Of a DNA stretch of 64,000 bases, positions 50,501 to 61,496 are shown in pieces (the stretch's first letter is position 1; each line of letters begins with the position of its first letter). Source of the stretch: Acanthopleura granulata. Lineage: Eukaryota > Mollusca > Polyplacophora > Chitonida > Chitonidae. Below the pieces are notes generated by a model. The model saw only the letters and a program-made list of their open reading frames with translations. It had not been told where the DNA came from and ran no database searches. The stretch spans positions 37,937,011 through 38,001,010 of the forward strand of contig JABBOT010000001.1 of assembly GCA_016165875.1 (NCBI GenBank). The letters run 5' to 3'. The position numbers and the translations under genes are program-made.

Positions 50501-51800
50501 ACAATAGGCAGTAAACACTGTACCGCTGAGATCGCGTGGCCAGCTCAATCTATATTAACCCGCCCTGAATTGTTGCATTCACTAAACTGTAAATCGGTTT
50601 TGCTGCCCGCACTGTCCTTAAGGTACCAAAGCGGTGCACTTCAGAACCAGGTTTCCCTTGACTCTGGAGTACTTCTGAATTTATATTATATCAGTATGCA
50701 TGAATGCGAAACATCCTGACATCGCAATTATCACAAATGTACCGATGGAATCGCTCAGGCATCAACTGTTCGAGCCTATTAGGCGAACACTTTTTTTCAC
50801 ATAAGTGGCAATCGTTACTTCCGTTCATTATCAAAAGAACAATTCATGTTAGAATAAGCAATCAGGTTGAATGATGTACATCTCTTTGGTTTTAATCCAC
50901 ACGCTCCACGGGTTTGTCTTTTACTGTAGCCGTGTTGATTCGAAAATAGCGCCCAGAGAGGTTCCTTAATGCTTAAAGTTGCTAACAACAGACATAGAAA
51001 TACCCACCAAAACAGATGCTCCTTGGCAAATACAGTTACTGATAAATTTGTCATCGAGGTTAGCTAAGTTCAGCCGCGCGGAGGGGTATAGCAGACAAAT
51101 GGACTACAAATGTATTTAATCCAATGTTTGCAGACAGACTAACTCAGTGCTCGCTATCAAACACATGTATACTAATATTCAGTTCAGAACCAGGGCCAAA
51201 ATTTACACATGATCAGCTCAAGCGTAGCAGTAAACAGCGTCATGTTCTGGGTAATGGTCTAAGTATAATTTATACTTCGGGAAATTATTGTTAATAAAGA
51301 GTGAGAGGAAAATGTTAATAACATATAGTTTAACACCTGCACCATTTCCGTTCGAAGTATTGTTTAGTTCCACGGCTGGTTGTTGGAGAATATAACAGGA
51401 ACTGTCTGGAAGTATGTCATAAAATATTGCCCAGCTGTTGCCATATTGCAACTTATTCCGTTCTCCCTTGTATAAATGGCCAGTGAGACTGGCTACTTAA
51501 TGTGTCTAGTGTATGTCGTAATAAAGAATCTACACCTGACTGATTGTCAGACGACAGGATTTAAAATGCATTTCTGTCCTTCTGTCGGCCAAGAATTTGC
51601 GCTGGTTTTGTTTTAAATTACTCAGTATGTATAGTCCAAAAAAAACTGACCAGTTTTACCCCAATGGAAAAACCCGATATGAAACCAAAAAATCTGACCA
51701 AGTGGCTAGAGTTGAAGACAACTGGTTGTATACACTCTTTGTAAGAACAATATTGAAGATCCGTGAATAGGCTTCAGACGTTAAACAGCCAGTATAAATC
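47600..51800. other. Non-coding stretch with weak local repeats
   Basis: No supported gene. Two related blocks at 49,828-49,920 and 50,164-50,260 share gtcagtaggat and a cattaa...aaggtgc-like pattern, suggesting an old degenerate tandem array between 49,690 and 50,290. Confidence 0.4.
49565..49650 (+). mobile_element. SINE tail fragment
   Basis: gtccgccgtcgaataagtga, cagtcttgagtacaacg and caatgaaataaataaata: the 3' end of the same SINE family. Confidence 0.75.
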
Positions 51801-51822
51801 AAGTGACGCTTCATAAAGCTTT

Positions 51823-51972
51823 CATAACTCAGATCGAGCCATGGCCTTTTACCGTTGACACATTGATTTGCCCATAACTCAGATCGAGCCATGGCCTTTT
51901 ACCGTTGACACATTGATTTGCCCATAACTCAGATCGAGCCATGGCCTTTTACCGTTGACACATTGATTTGCC
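51823..51972 (+). repeat. Perfect tandem triplication, 3 x 50 bp
   Basis: Units at 51,823-51,872, 51,873-51,922 and 51,923-51,972 are identical base for base, each starting cataactcagatcgagcc and ending cattgatttgcc. Each holds the palindrome GCCATGGC. The lack of any difference marks a very recent event or an assembly or sequencing artefact. Surrounding DNA is old and diverged. Confidence 0.95.
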
Positions 51973-52139
51973 CAAAACAACCCACCCCCCTAACAAAAAA
52001 TGGTAAAATAAACAGCTTGATGAAAGTGGTCTTTAATGAACGCAATTTCCACTTGAGACTCCCTCCCAGTCGAAAAATTTACATCATGTGTGAAAGACGC
52101 AGCGATATATGCGGCTGTCAGTACCATTGTCATATGTGA

Positions 52140-52528
52140 GCGAATGCGGATGTCAACATCACCATATGTAAGCTGGTCTAGTATCAGCATCATTATTATG
52201 TGTGAGAAAAAGCAAGGATATCAGCATCACCATATGTGAGCTGGCTTAGTATCAGCGCCATTATCATATGTGAGAAAAAGTGATGATGTCAGCTTCATCA
52301 TATTTGAGCTGGTTTCGTATCAGCACAATTATCAGGCAAAGTGGATGTCAACATCACCACATGTGAACTCATTTAGTGTTAGCACAATTATCATATGTGG
52401 GCGAAATAGGTTGTCAGCATCATCATATGTGAGCTGGTTCAGTATCTGCACCATTATCACATGTAAGCAAAGGCGTATGTCAGCATCATCATATGTGAGC
52501 TGGTCTAATATCAGGACTACGATTATGT
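52140..52528 (+). repeat. 66-bp minisatellite, about six copies
   Basis: The phrase catcaccatatgtgagctgg recurs at about 52,158, 52,226, 52,294, 52,354, 52,419 and 52,485 (spacing 60-68). Each unit contains a second atcatatgtgag half, so a half-unit ancestor near 33 bp is likely. The array resumes at 52,786-52,900 after a SINE. Confidence 0.85.
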
Positions 52529-52785
52529 ATTTAAGTATTTAATTTGGATTTCACGCCGCACTCAAGAATATTGCAATCATACGACATTACGGTGGGAGGA
52601 AACGGGGGAAACCCGTGAAACGCACGACCAGCCGCAGGTTGTTTTCAGACCTTCCCACGTGGGCCTACGGCAGGAAAGAAAGCCAGCATGAGCTGGGCTT
52701 GATCTCACAACGACCGCATTGGTGACAGACTTGTGTGCCATTGCGCTGCGCTAGCCCGTTAACCACGGAGGCCACGGAGGCCCCG
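52529..52785 (-). mobile_element. SINE inserted in the 66-bp minisatellite
   Basis: Antisense SINE: tail tttaatttggatttcacgcc, body cggtgggaggaaac and accagccgcaggttg, head gctgcgctagcccgttaacc and ggaggccccgcc. cacggaggc is duplicated at the head (52,765-52,780). Minisatellite sequence flanks both ends. Confidence 0.85.
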
Positions 52786-52900
52786 CCAATATCATGTGAT
52801 CTGGTCTAGCATCAGCACCATTATCAAGCATATGGTGGGCCAAAGCAGATATCAGCATCCCCATATGTGAGCTCGGCTAATATGAGCATCAGAGCACCAA
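52786..52900 (+). repeat. 66-bp minisatellite, continuation
   Basis: tgatctggtctagcatcagc, caccattatcaagcatatgg and catccccatatgtgagctcg continue the array split by the SINE. Confidence 0.8.
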
Positions 52901-52989
52901 GTCTGTTAGATAAAGCAGATAGTAAAACTCTTACACTGGGAAGATAATATCATGATTTGTATGCTGTGGCAAACATCAGTAACACCATA

Positions 52990-53217
52990 ACTGGAATTCT
53001 GGAGTAGATATCAGTAACATCACTACTCGTACGCTGGAAGGATATCAATAACACCATGACTCGCACGCTGGGAGGATATCGGTGACACCATGACTCGCAC
53101 GCTGGGAGGATATCATTTGCATCATGACTGGGGAGATATCAACAACACCACGACTCGCATGCTGGGAGTATATCAGTAAAACCATGACTCGCACGCTGGG
53201 AGGATGTCAGTAATATC
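52990..53217 (+). repeat. 34-bp minisatellite, about six to seven copies
   Basis: The unit ggatatcagtaacaccatga + ctcgcacgctggga repeats with a period near 34 (for example 53,037, 53,071, 53,105). Related remnants occur at 53,878-53,940 (accatgactcgaagg, ggatatcagcataacatcg), so the array was once longer. Confidence 0.85.
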
Positions 53218-53655
53218 GTTGTGACCCCATCTTTAATACACTGCGTTATTTTCCTTGTTACACCAATCGGGTCAGCATATAACATAGATCTGAAAATGTG
53301 CTTGCACTGTAGTTCAGTCGAGTGTCCTCGATTCTGATGTGTTCACGAGATTTAAAATATTTGCACACAGGCTGTACTTTCCGAAAAAGAAGAAAATGAT
53401 CGGTTATGATTCAGTGGCATGCTGTGCTGCATTAATAAAATGACATAATCGTATAAACCTGAAGCTCATGTTGATATATTGATGATACTTGTAAGAAACA
53501 GACAGAATCGCTTTACATACACAATATGACTTCATTGTTTCATGAGCATTTCAAAGCTGCGTCCACCATTAAGTACACAATCTCCAACAACACAGAAAAA
53601 GAACAAAAACCCTGTCCTTTGGTAGAGAAATGATTGTAGCAGACAAAAATAGCCC

Positions 53656-53863
53656 GGGACCCGATTCCACACAGCAATATTTGACTTAAGTAAATACCTT
53701 TAACCTCAGTTTTACATCTTATTAATCATTTTGAAATTTGTGTCACTTGTATTTCGACGTGGTATACATGTACCATCCATGCCTTTATTTTAAAATTTTA
53801 ATGATGTTTAATTTTCGTTAAGTTTTAATCTTAAGTACAAAATTGTTGTGTGAAATCGGCCCA
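53656..53863. mobile_element. MITE with CGATTCCACAC-type ends
   Basis: Left end gggacccgattccacacagc; the right end in reverse reads atgggccgatttcacacaac. The interior has gacttaagtaa and cttaagtac near its two ends. It lies in the block that separates the 34-bp array from its remnants. The termini resemble those at 41,462-41,690. Confidence 0.7.
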
Positions 53864-54613
53864 TGGAGCCAATATTAGTAACCATGACTCGAAGGTTGGG
53901 ACGGATATCAGCATAACATCGTCACTCGTACTCTGAAGTTAACAAACTGGATCGGATTAGATATCAGGCAAGATGTCGAAAATAAATGGATGGTTAGGTC
54001 TCTAGGCCGGAAAGATTAATTTTATACTTAATTTTATACCAAATTTTCACTAATTTTCAATCCACAATTTATTTGACAGATTGAACGTAATAATAGCTTT
54101 CGTGACTTCTACTTTTATCCACTTAATTCATTCTAGATTGACACAAAAACACAAATCACATATTGTTTTTATCTTCAGCCCTGCGAAAGAAGCAAATCCA
54201 ATTATAGATAAAAGGTTTAAAAACAGAAGCTGCAATGCAACATCGCTACAAAAATATAAGGAATTTACATGGTTTGAAGCAGTTGGTCCGGGACTGCAGG
54301 ATTTTTGCTTGAATTTAAAGAAATGTTAAATTTGCAACCAGATTGTTAACAGCTAATCAGCTCGGCACGAGAACATGATTGAACATGCGAAAGACATCTG
54401 CAGGAGCTTAAAGTATGTCTGCAAGGGAACATATGTGAGAACGTGGGAGAATGTCAGGGAATGTGAGATGAGAAATGTCCTTTGGCAGGAGCGAGAAATA
54501 TTCATCAGCTGGTTTAACCAATAAAATAACGAAGTTATCAAGAGTGATATGTATATTGACATCAGTAAAACGCCTTACAGATAATTAATAAGTTTTCCAG
54601 GTATTACATAGGT

Positions 54614-54698
54614 TCACACACACACACACATATATATATATAAATAAATATATATATAGAGAGAGAGAGATAAATATATATATATATATATATATATT
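54614..54698. repeat. Compound microsatellite (CA)n(TA)n(GA)n(TA)n
   Basis: Uninterrupted dinucleotide tracts of three kinds in 85 bases. Likely length-variable. Confidence 0.95.
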
Positions 54699-54699
54699 A

Positions 54700-55125
54700 A
54701 GACAGTAGCGGTAGTCATCAAACCTGTTTTACTAAAGTAGTACACGGCTGATATTCATTTCCTTACTTCCTTATTTATTATTTATTTATTTATTTATATA
54801 TCAATGTTTTGTACCGTACGGCTGAAAATTACGGCGGGCACAAGACTTATCAAGTTTGTACAGAACCATTAGTTATCAAGACTATTTTAAAGTAAAAAAG
54901 CGCGATTTGACACAAAATAATGTTGAACAATCTTAAACAAAGAAATATTTTGTTTGTAAAAGTAATCGGAATGGCTTCACAATGGCAGTAGCGCAGTTAT
55001 CAAGTTATTTTTAAGAATGAAGTACACGGAAGTCATCACGTTTAGTACACAGTGATAACTATCAAGACTATTTTACCAATGCAATATACCCGTAGTTATC
55101 ATTAAGACTGTTTGGCTAATGCTAC
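54700..55125 (+). repeat. Degenerate minisatellite, period near 40-60
   Basis: tagttatcaagactatttt and relatives recur at 54,709, 54,870, 54,987, 55,057 and 55,095, with agtacacgg at 54,741 and 55,022. Interrupted by AAAT-rich DNA at 54,770-54,840. Confidence 0.6.
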
Positions 55126-55389
55126 ATATATATGTATTAGGAGCTAAAGAATCTACAAAATAAGGAAAATAGCCCCTCCAATATACATCCAGTGCTTTCT
55201 GTACGATGAAGTTTCTAATACTCCCGAATTGCATGGCTGTTGTATTCCAGGTATTAACCACAAGGGCATGTCTCAAAGGGCAGGCACCCACACTTCCAAG
55301 TTTCACATGTGCTGTTTATAGAGTTATTGCCCTTGGTTTGAGAATATTGGGAAGGAAGCAACATTGAAAGATAGGCCTACATACTACTT

Positions 55390-55695
55390 TGAGTGCTTCA
55401 GCAACTTGCTGACGGTCGGGGGTTTACCAGGGGTAAATCGTCGTTCTTGCAAACATAAAACTAAAAAACTTTTGAGGGAAAACTTCTTGAGTATGGCGTA
55501 GTACAACAATGGAATGAATAAATCAGCCTTATGTACACGCGGAAGAAGGTTCCTCAGTGATGTGTCAAAGCTCGATGGTTTACCCCTAGAGTATTCCGAG
55601 TTTTATCCAACCATACATAACACTGAGTACCGTCGTGTAAGTGGGAAAATTCTTGAGTATGGCATTAAGCAGCAATCAGTCAATCAATCATCCTT
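55390..55695 (+). mobile_element. Two fragments of a second SINE family
   Basis: Both 55,470-55,520 (cttcttgagtatggcgtag, acaatggaatgaataaatc) and 55,640-55,690 (attcttgagtatggcattaa, cagtcaatcaatca) end in a tail related to, but distinct from, the main SINE. Heads are not recognisable. Confidence 0.45.
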
Positions 55696-55834
55696 TTGAG
55701 AGACTGGTAGAGCATTTGTCTTCCTGTGTCGTCTATCAAACTCTACGGCTATAACTACCTGACGGAACCGTGTACTAACTTGGTTACCTGCTGATGAACA
55801 CATGACATCGGCCTTAAGATCTGTCTTTTTTAAT

Positions 55835-55980
55835 AGGTCATGTCAGAACAAGGTCACATCTATTCAAGGTCATATCAATACAAAGTTATGTCATTATAAG
55901 ATCGTATCAGTACGATGTCATATCAGTATAAGGCCATATGAATGTGAGGTCAAAGCAATACAACATCGTATTAGTTAGGT
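55835..55980 (+). repeat. 17-18-bp tandem repeat
   Basis: aaggtcatatcaatac-type units recur about eight times (aaggtcacatctattc, aaggtcatatcaatac, aagatcgtatcagtac, aaggccatatgaatg). Confidence 0.75.
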
Positions 55981-57788
55981 TTGGTAATATCATTACAAGC
56001 AGGAAAAGATAATGAAAAGATATAAATAAAAGAATAGTCCGTACGCCAAACTGAAGCTGACCTACTAAAACGACCATCAAAGGCAGTCCAGAAACACAGT
56101 TTGTCATACATTTTATGATTTGTTCTAAAGTGAGTTATGAATATTCAAGTCATTGGCTTATACGAGTGGATTGTAACGACCACAAGCTTCCGGCTTTTAC
56201 CCAAACAATAACAAAAATTCTGATTCCCAAATTATACGATGCTAGGTAAGCCCTATTTAAGGTTATTTCACGAGAAACTTTAACAGGAATTAACCAGGAA
56301 GGCAATTTCAAAGGCATTCAAATATGTGACCAAGGTTTAATGAGCTCTTCTAGTCATTTTTATGCTTGCTTTTGGCACAAATCATTATCTAAGGACCTAT
56401 ACAGGTTTCAAGTCAATATTCAAAAACGTTGGTCCAAATTTTTGTAACTATAGGAAAAAAAATGTATGTATTACAACATTTTTGGGGGTGGGAGGGGTGA
56501 GAGGAGAGAGAGGGAAGATCCATGGCACAACCCACTTCTCGCCCAGTACGACAAAAAAGCCTCTACAATGTCTTTGCACCATAAAAATCTTTGATAATAT
56601 GTCACGTATTATTAGATTTGCACTTTGATTATTCAACAGTAGATGCATATATGGTGCATACAATACAATAGCGTTCAAAAATGAACAATAAAGCCATAGC
56701 AGTCTTGAATATATGACAAGCACACGAGCTGAAAGAGAATGACCCCATGGAACACAGCATTAAACTATAATTGGTAATTTTTTCACTTTTGAAGAAAAGA
56801 CTGAATTTTACATTCGTTTGACATCTATTAATACCGTCCCATGTGATTAAAACCAACAACAAGACAGCAACAAACAACACGGACATTTAAAAATAAACTG
56901 ACTTCGTAAAACTACAATGTGCGGCAAACAACCTAAATGTCCCCAAACGCTTCGTGTAGATTCATGTTTGATCCAGTACACATATCAGCCATAAACAGTG
57001 AATTCCCCATCCCATTACCCTCAACCAATCAATCAAGATTATGTATGCTTTCCTCCTTGGATATTTCTATCTGAAAAATTTGGGAAAGCTTATTTAAGCG
57101 ATTGTTAAAAAAGGGTAAATGTGAAGTTTGTGATGAATATTTAAAGAACCGCTTCCATGTAGAGAGAGACTACCATTTAAGACCCCAAAACACACCCTTC
57201 TAAAACATAAATAAACACCTTGTTCAACAGGGGGGGGTAACTCCTCTACCCCTTTCGTAGAACCGAAACGACTGTGCTGTTCCAGCAATTTCAGAGTTAC
57301 TTATACCGGTACACTTACACATTTATAATCTGGCGATTTCTCATTAATTAACCCTCTTGCGGGGGTATTTTCCTAAATTTTATCTCCTAGATGAAGGTAC
57401 CCTGCTCTCCAAGAAGCTTACGCCCGGTTAACGTAAATCTAGCATTTATACAGGTGTAACAACCCTTTTGGCGCTTTGACATCTTTCGGATTCAAGACAT
57501 GCGTATTACAGTATGGTGTAACCTCAGACCCATGCCTGAAACCATCTAATGCTTAGTTACTGTGGTATCTTTCTGTATTGGTATTCACTAAGATTTATAA
57601 CAAATGTGCGCTAAATCGCCGAGTAGCGAATGGATGAACCATTTTTTTATTACAAAAATGACGCATTTGTAAATTTCAGCCCAAAGCTACAAAGGGCTGC
57701 GATTAGAAAGAACCCCACTCCCTGATTCTATTTGCTTCCTCTCATTCCATTGCTGGTCTCTGTGTTTTTGTACTATAGAGTACCGATG

Positions 57789-57954
57789 CGTTGTGAGTTC
57801 AAATCCAGGTCATGTCGGAAGATCTGCGTGCGGATGGTCGAGGGCTTCCCCAGGGCTCTACAGGATCTCCTCCCAAAATAATACTGGTCGCCGTTGTCTA
57901 AGTGAAATTTTCTTATTACGGCGTAAAACCCAAATCATGTAAATAAACAAATAC
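57789..57954 (+). mobile_element. 5'-truncated SINE with 10-bp target duplication
   Basis: Begins in the tRNA-like B-box region (cgttgtgagttcaaatccag) and ends cccaaatcatgtaaataaac. agtaccgatg occurs at 57,779-57,788 and 57,955-57,964, the target-site duplication of an incomplete insertion. Confidence 0.9.
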
Positions 57955-59775
57955 AGTACCGATGAGGCTGATGCAAGCGCATGTCTCCTAGAAGGTGTCC
58001 TGAGAGTGGCAACTAAGTACGATCAGATTGAAAAATATGAGTGTCTCATTCAGTGTAGCTATAACTTTTTTCTGTCATTGTTAACTTTAATGCCACATAC
58101 ATCCAGAGCTCTATTATAAGAAAGGTCTGTGCCCCATACTTTACATCACAAGGAGGGAAAACGCCTAGCTCGCTTTGGTAGCTGGGTGCCAGATGATGTA
58201 AACAGTTCCCTTTACTACCAAAACTGTTATGTCTACAAGGCCATAATCCGGTGTAAGACTATGTACACAATGCTATAAGCGCAACCTAAGCGTTGTCGTC
58301 TATCTGTGTCAGTATGGGACCTTTTAAAGTTATAAATTATTATGACATGCCTGAAGCACCCAGAGTTTCGTGTCTGCGTTGAAAATGGGCACCTTTTAAC
58401 TTCTCTGAAGTGCTCTTAGTGAGGTCAGCTAGATAATGAAGTCCTCGACTTCAGCAATTTGTTCCTCAGTTTTAACTTGTCAGTGGAACTCATGATCTGA
58501 AAACTTCAGGAACCTGGATCAACCGTTGTGTAAAGGATATTTATAAGCCCCTTGGCTTTGGTGTCTTTCATCAAACAAAGTCAATGCACAGACACATTCG
58601 CCATTACAAAATGAAGAGCTCCTGAACTGAAAACCAGCGAAATTATCAGTGGCGATGGGTGTATACCAGTTCCTGTAATTCGATCTTTCGGTTGGAGTAA
58701 CGATTTTGATTTTAAATCTTTTGATCCCAAACACCGATATTGTATTATATTTGTAAAACTAACGCATATGGGTTTTGTATTATAATGTAGGCTATTGTGT
58801 CAAATCAGTACTAAGGCGTTTGCCTTTATTGTATTACCTCCGGCAAGAAACCGTCTTTGTGTCTGCCTGTCTGTCTGTCTGTCAGCCACTCCACAAAGGG
58901 CTATGCTGGGATTTTTATACATTTCCGTTAAACCCCATATGCATGAATAATTCAGTTAATATGGCTGAGAATTTGTGCACAGGTTGGCTTTTGGTTAACT
59001 TGGACATTAAGCCTGAATGGCGATCCGGATTGAAATCATAAACCGCATATAAAAACCACAAGTGATATCATATGCACATGGTTACATGCATTCATTTTGG
59101 ATTTGTTTGTTCTTATCGAGCTAACATGAAAGACTATACACATTAATGTGTGTGGCTATAAATAATTAAGCAGAGCGTTACACATGTAGGCCTTTCATAA
59201 ACGTAGTATGTGTAAAAATGGACCTTCGTATTCACGGGCTCCAACAACGGCAGATAAATTTTTGCCCGGTATCCAAGCGACGGTGACAGTTTACTCATTT
59301 ATCGTTTCTGCAAATGCCGGTAAAGACTTTCTTTTTCTAAATAGACGCCGGCCTACATGTGGTACATGTTGGCTTGATTAAATAGCATGTCAGGATACCA
59401 CTTTATTAGTGTTACCAATGTGCATTGGTGGTGACAATGAGATATCACTGATGTAAGACATTATCAGATGAAGCAGAACTGCTGGTGACAGTTACTGAAT
59501 CCCTGCCTTCCCATTATCCATAAATCATCAAGTATCTGTTCACAAAAAGAGATATTTTATGCATATGTGCTAATCGCTATCATTTTTATACCTTTGTCGA
59601 TATTGATCTGTCCGTGTACATCTGTGTAAGCTTACAAAAGCCACTGTATTATATGCATTCTCATCAGAATCGTTTACCATGACTTTGTCTTCTGTTTGTT
59701 TGTCTTAAATAATTTTGCCTTTTGTTTATTTTTGTCTCTCATACCTTGGCCTCTATTTATATGACCACACGCAAG

Positions 59776-59858
59776 CAGCGGGGGTCGGGGGAATCGGCCT
59801 CTTTACTGGGGGGCCTCCCCACCCCCCTGGGAGCCCCCCGACCCCTGTTCCAGCTAAT
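59776..59858. other. G/C-tract hairpin
   Basis: ggggtcggggg on the left pairs with ccccccgacccc on the right; between them lie ggggggcctcccc and acccccc. Strongly self-complementary and a possible quadruplex or i-motif. Confidence 0.7.
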
Positions 59859-60062
59859 TTCTGCTGCACGTCAAGCCATATGGTGTTCGCGTACATAAAC
59901 TTTTGCCAATTATCTATATAGACAAAAGGGCCTTCACGCCCAGAGATAAATACCCCCAGTTCCTGTTCCGACAAATTTCTGCTGCACACCAAGCCATATG
60001 ATGTTGGCGTACATAAACTGTTGCCAGTTATCTATGTAGACAGACACCCGTTCACATTCAGA
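59845..60062 (+). repeat. Two-copy 118-bp tandem repeat
   Basis: ctgttccagctaatttctgc at 59,845 recurs as ctgttccgacaaatttctgc at 59,963; gccatatggtgttcgcgtac, cataaacttttgccaattat and tctatatagacaaa follow in both. The copies differ at roughly one base in eight. Confidence 0.85.
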
Positions 60063-60506
60063 AAAAACACAACATAATGGAGAGCAATAAGGGACGGCTC
60101 ACCACTTAGAGATAAATGTTTCTGAGCTTATACCTGTGGTGATTGAACTGCAAAGTCCACCTAGCCAAAACAGCAAGTGTGTTCAGGCTGTGTGTTAGGT
60201 AATGTAAACCGTCTATATCGATCGGTCTCAGATTAAAGACCAGCAGGTATTACCTACGTGTATTATGTGTACGACTTAGCCCAGATATTCACATACTTCC
60301 ATCACTCTATATAACATACGTCGATAATAGTACATGAGTCTCTTGAACTATTTATGGGTGTACTAGGGCAGTGTAAAGCATATTAACTGAATATTCGCTG
60401 CCCTATTGTGTATAAATCAATTCCTATGGTTAATAAAATACAATCTACAACTAGCTGATGTAAATATACAAGCATCTGGAGGCTATATTACTGATTTTTC
60501 AATGTG

Positions 60507-60524
60507 AACTGAGAGCTCTCAGTT
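60507..60524. other. Perfect 18-bp palindrome
   Basis: aactgagagctctcagtt reads the same on both strands. It lies just left of the G+C-richer gene cluster. Confidence 0.85.
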
Positions 60525-60830
60525 TTTGACGCCATGTCTACCGCATGGCATTGTGGGATGGATGACTAGTATATTTCTATCTGCGGATTCCAGCAAAGAT
60601 AAGCGCTTTGGACAAAAACTAATTTCTTTATCAGCGCCTCTTTCTACATCAAAGGTACCTTTTTGCGACCAATGTGTGAAACAGGGTTTTGGAGGTATAA
60701 ATATATAAATTCGCAGCTAAGATACTCGAACGGCGTGTAGAGCAGTGGGATCTCCCAAAGACTGATACGGTACACGCCAGACAAGTCTCTCTCACATGAG
60801 CTCAAACCCCAAGGCTGGTTCCCCCCGAGG

Positions 60831-61025
60831 ATGGGTGTGGTATTGCAGAAGATTTGCACTCCTAACATGGGCGAACAGTTCCCACACGCCTATGGGAAGT
60901 ACTTCCCAGTGGAAAAAGACCTCTTGAGTCCCAAAGCGCATAAATGGGAAAAAAAATTAAAACCCTACGGCACTCCGGCGAGAGACGTGCGTAAGGGCTC
61001 TGCTTTCTTTACTTCAACAAATTAG
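60831..61025 (+). CDS. Hypothetical small basic protein, left edge of virus-like cluster
   Basis: A 64-codon frame from ATG at 60,831 to TAG; the same frame stays open upstream to 60,741. The product is rich in Lys, Pro and aromatic residues (GKYFPVEKDLLSPK, KLKPYGTPARD), without membrane segments. It converges on the minus-strand gene at 61,052-61,267, leaving only 26 bases between stops. I do not recognise it. The tight spacing and the contrast with the preceding 60 kb support its belonging to the cluster. A chance frame cannot be excluded at this length. There is no RNA or codon evidence for the start, and the true start could be upstream of the window of openness or in a prior exon. Confidence 0.35.
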   Translation: MGVVLQKICTPNMGEQFPHAYGKYFPVEKDLLSPKAHKWEKKLKPYGTPARDVRKGSAFFTSTN

Positions 61026-61051
61026 TATTATAGAGGACTCCAACTAATCCG

Positions 61052-61267
61052 TCAGTTGGAGTCTGGCGGCCCGGCCTCATCTATTCTACCATTGAGTCTT
61101 GGCAACCCAGAGCAAATTAAGTCGTCTAATTTATCACTGAGTCTGGTGATTTCATCTGTCTGCTCTTGTACAGCATTGTAAAGTTTATGTATAATATATA
61201 CAGCTAACCCCCACTTGAACCCAACTGCGGTCAGAGTCAGTATATTGGATAAGCGTGATGGACACAT
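61052..61267 (-). CDS. Small membrane protein with coiled-coil tail
   Basis: Intact frame of 71 codons. Residues about 8-28 form one hydrophobic segment (LTLTAVGFKWGLAVYIIHKL). Residues about 30-52 are an acidic, heptad-like helix (VQEQTDEITRLSDKLDDLI), followed by a short polar tail. A stop lies a few codons upstream of the chosen ATG, so the start is nearly fixed. Small one-helix proteins with a coiled coil are common in virions and large mobile elements, but this is only an analogy. It is the only undamaged minus-strand frame in the cluster, facing the + frame at 60,831 and following the broken membrane-protein gene at 61,500-61,885 in the same direction. Confidence 0.5.
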   Translation of the reverse strand: MCPSRLSNILTLTAVGFKWGLAVYIIHKLYNAVQEQTDEITRLSDKLDDLICSGLPRLNGRIDEAGPPDSN

Positions 61268-61496
61268 CTCATAGCCGACTTGAGGTTAAAACGACAAATA
61301 TATCGAACTCCGATATTCCCCTTCTCTGTCGGGACAGTTCTTTCATTAAAGCTGCGCAAGCCTCGTTCCGTCCTGCTGGACCAACTCGTTTTTCGTTTTC
61401 TTATCTAATGAAAACGAGTTATGTGCTGTACCCACTCGAATTCATTTCTCGGTAATTTTTGCCTTCACCGAAACTCGGTATCCGAAAAGCTTTCCC

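Larger units (their letters stand above)
55980..60500. other. Mostly non-coding stretch
   Basis: No supported gene. Contains G-rich 56,482-56,515, the truncated SINE at 57,789, a (TGTC)n run at 58,864-58,884 and the repeats near 59.8 kb listed separately. Confidence 0.45.

Noticed and set aside
52140..53220. Possible CRISPR-like array of spaced repeats
   Set aside because: The repeats are contiguous degenerate minisatellites without unique spacers, in an animal genome.
60526..60708. 60-codon plus-strand frame just left of the virus-like cluster
   Set aside because: Composition is unremarkable, a stop separates it from the 60,831 frame, and nothing ties it to the cluster.
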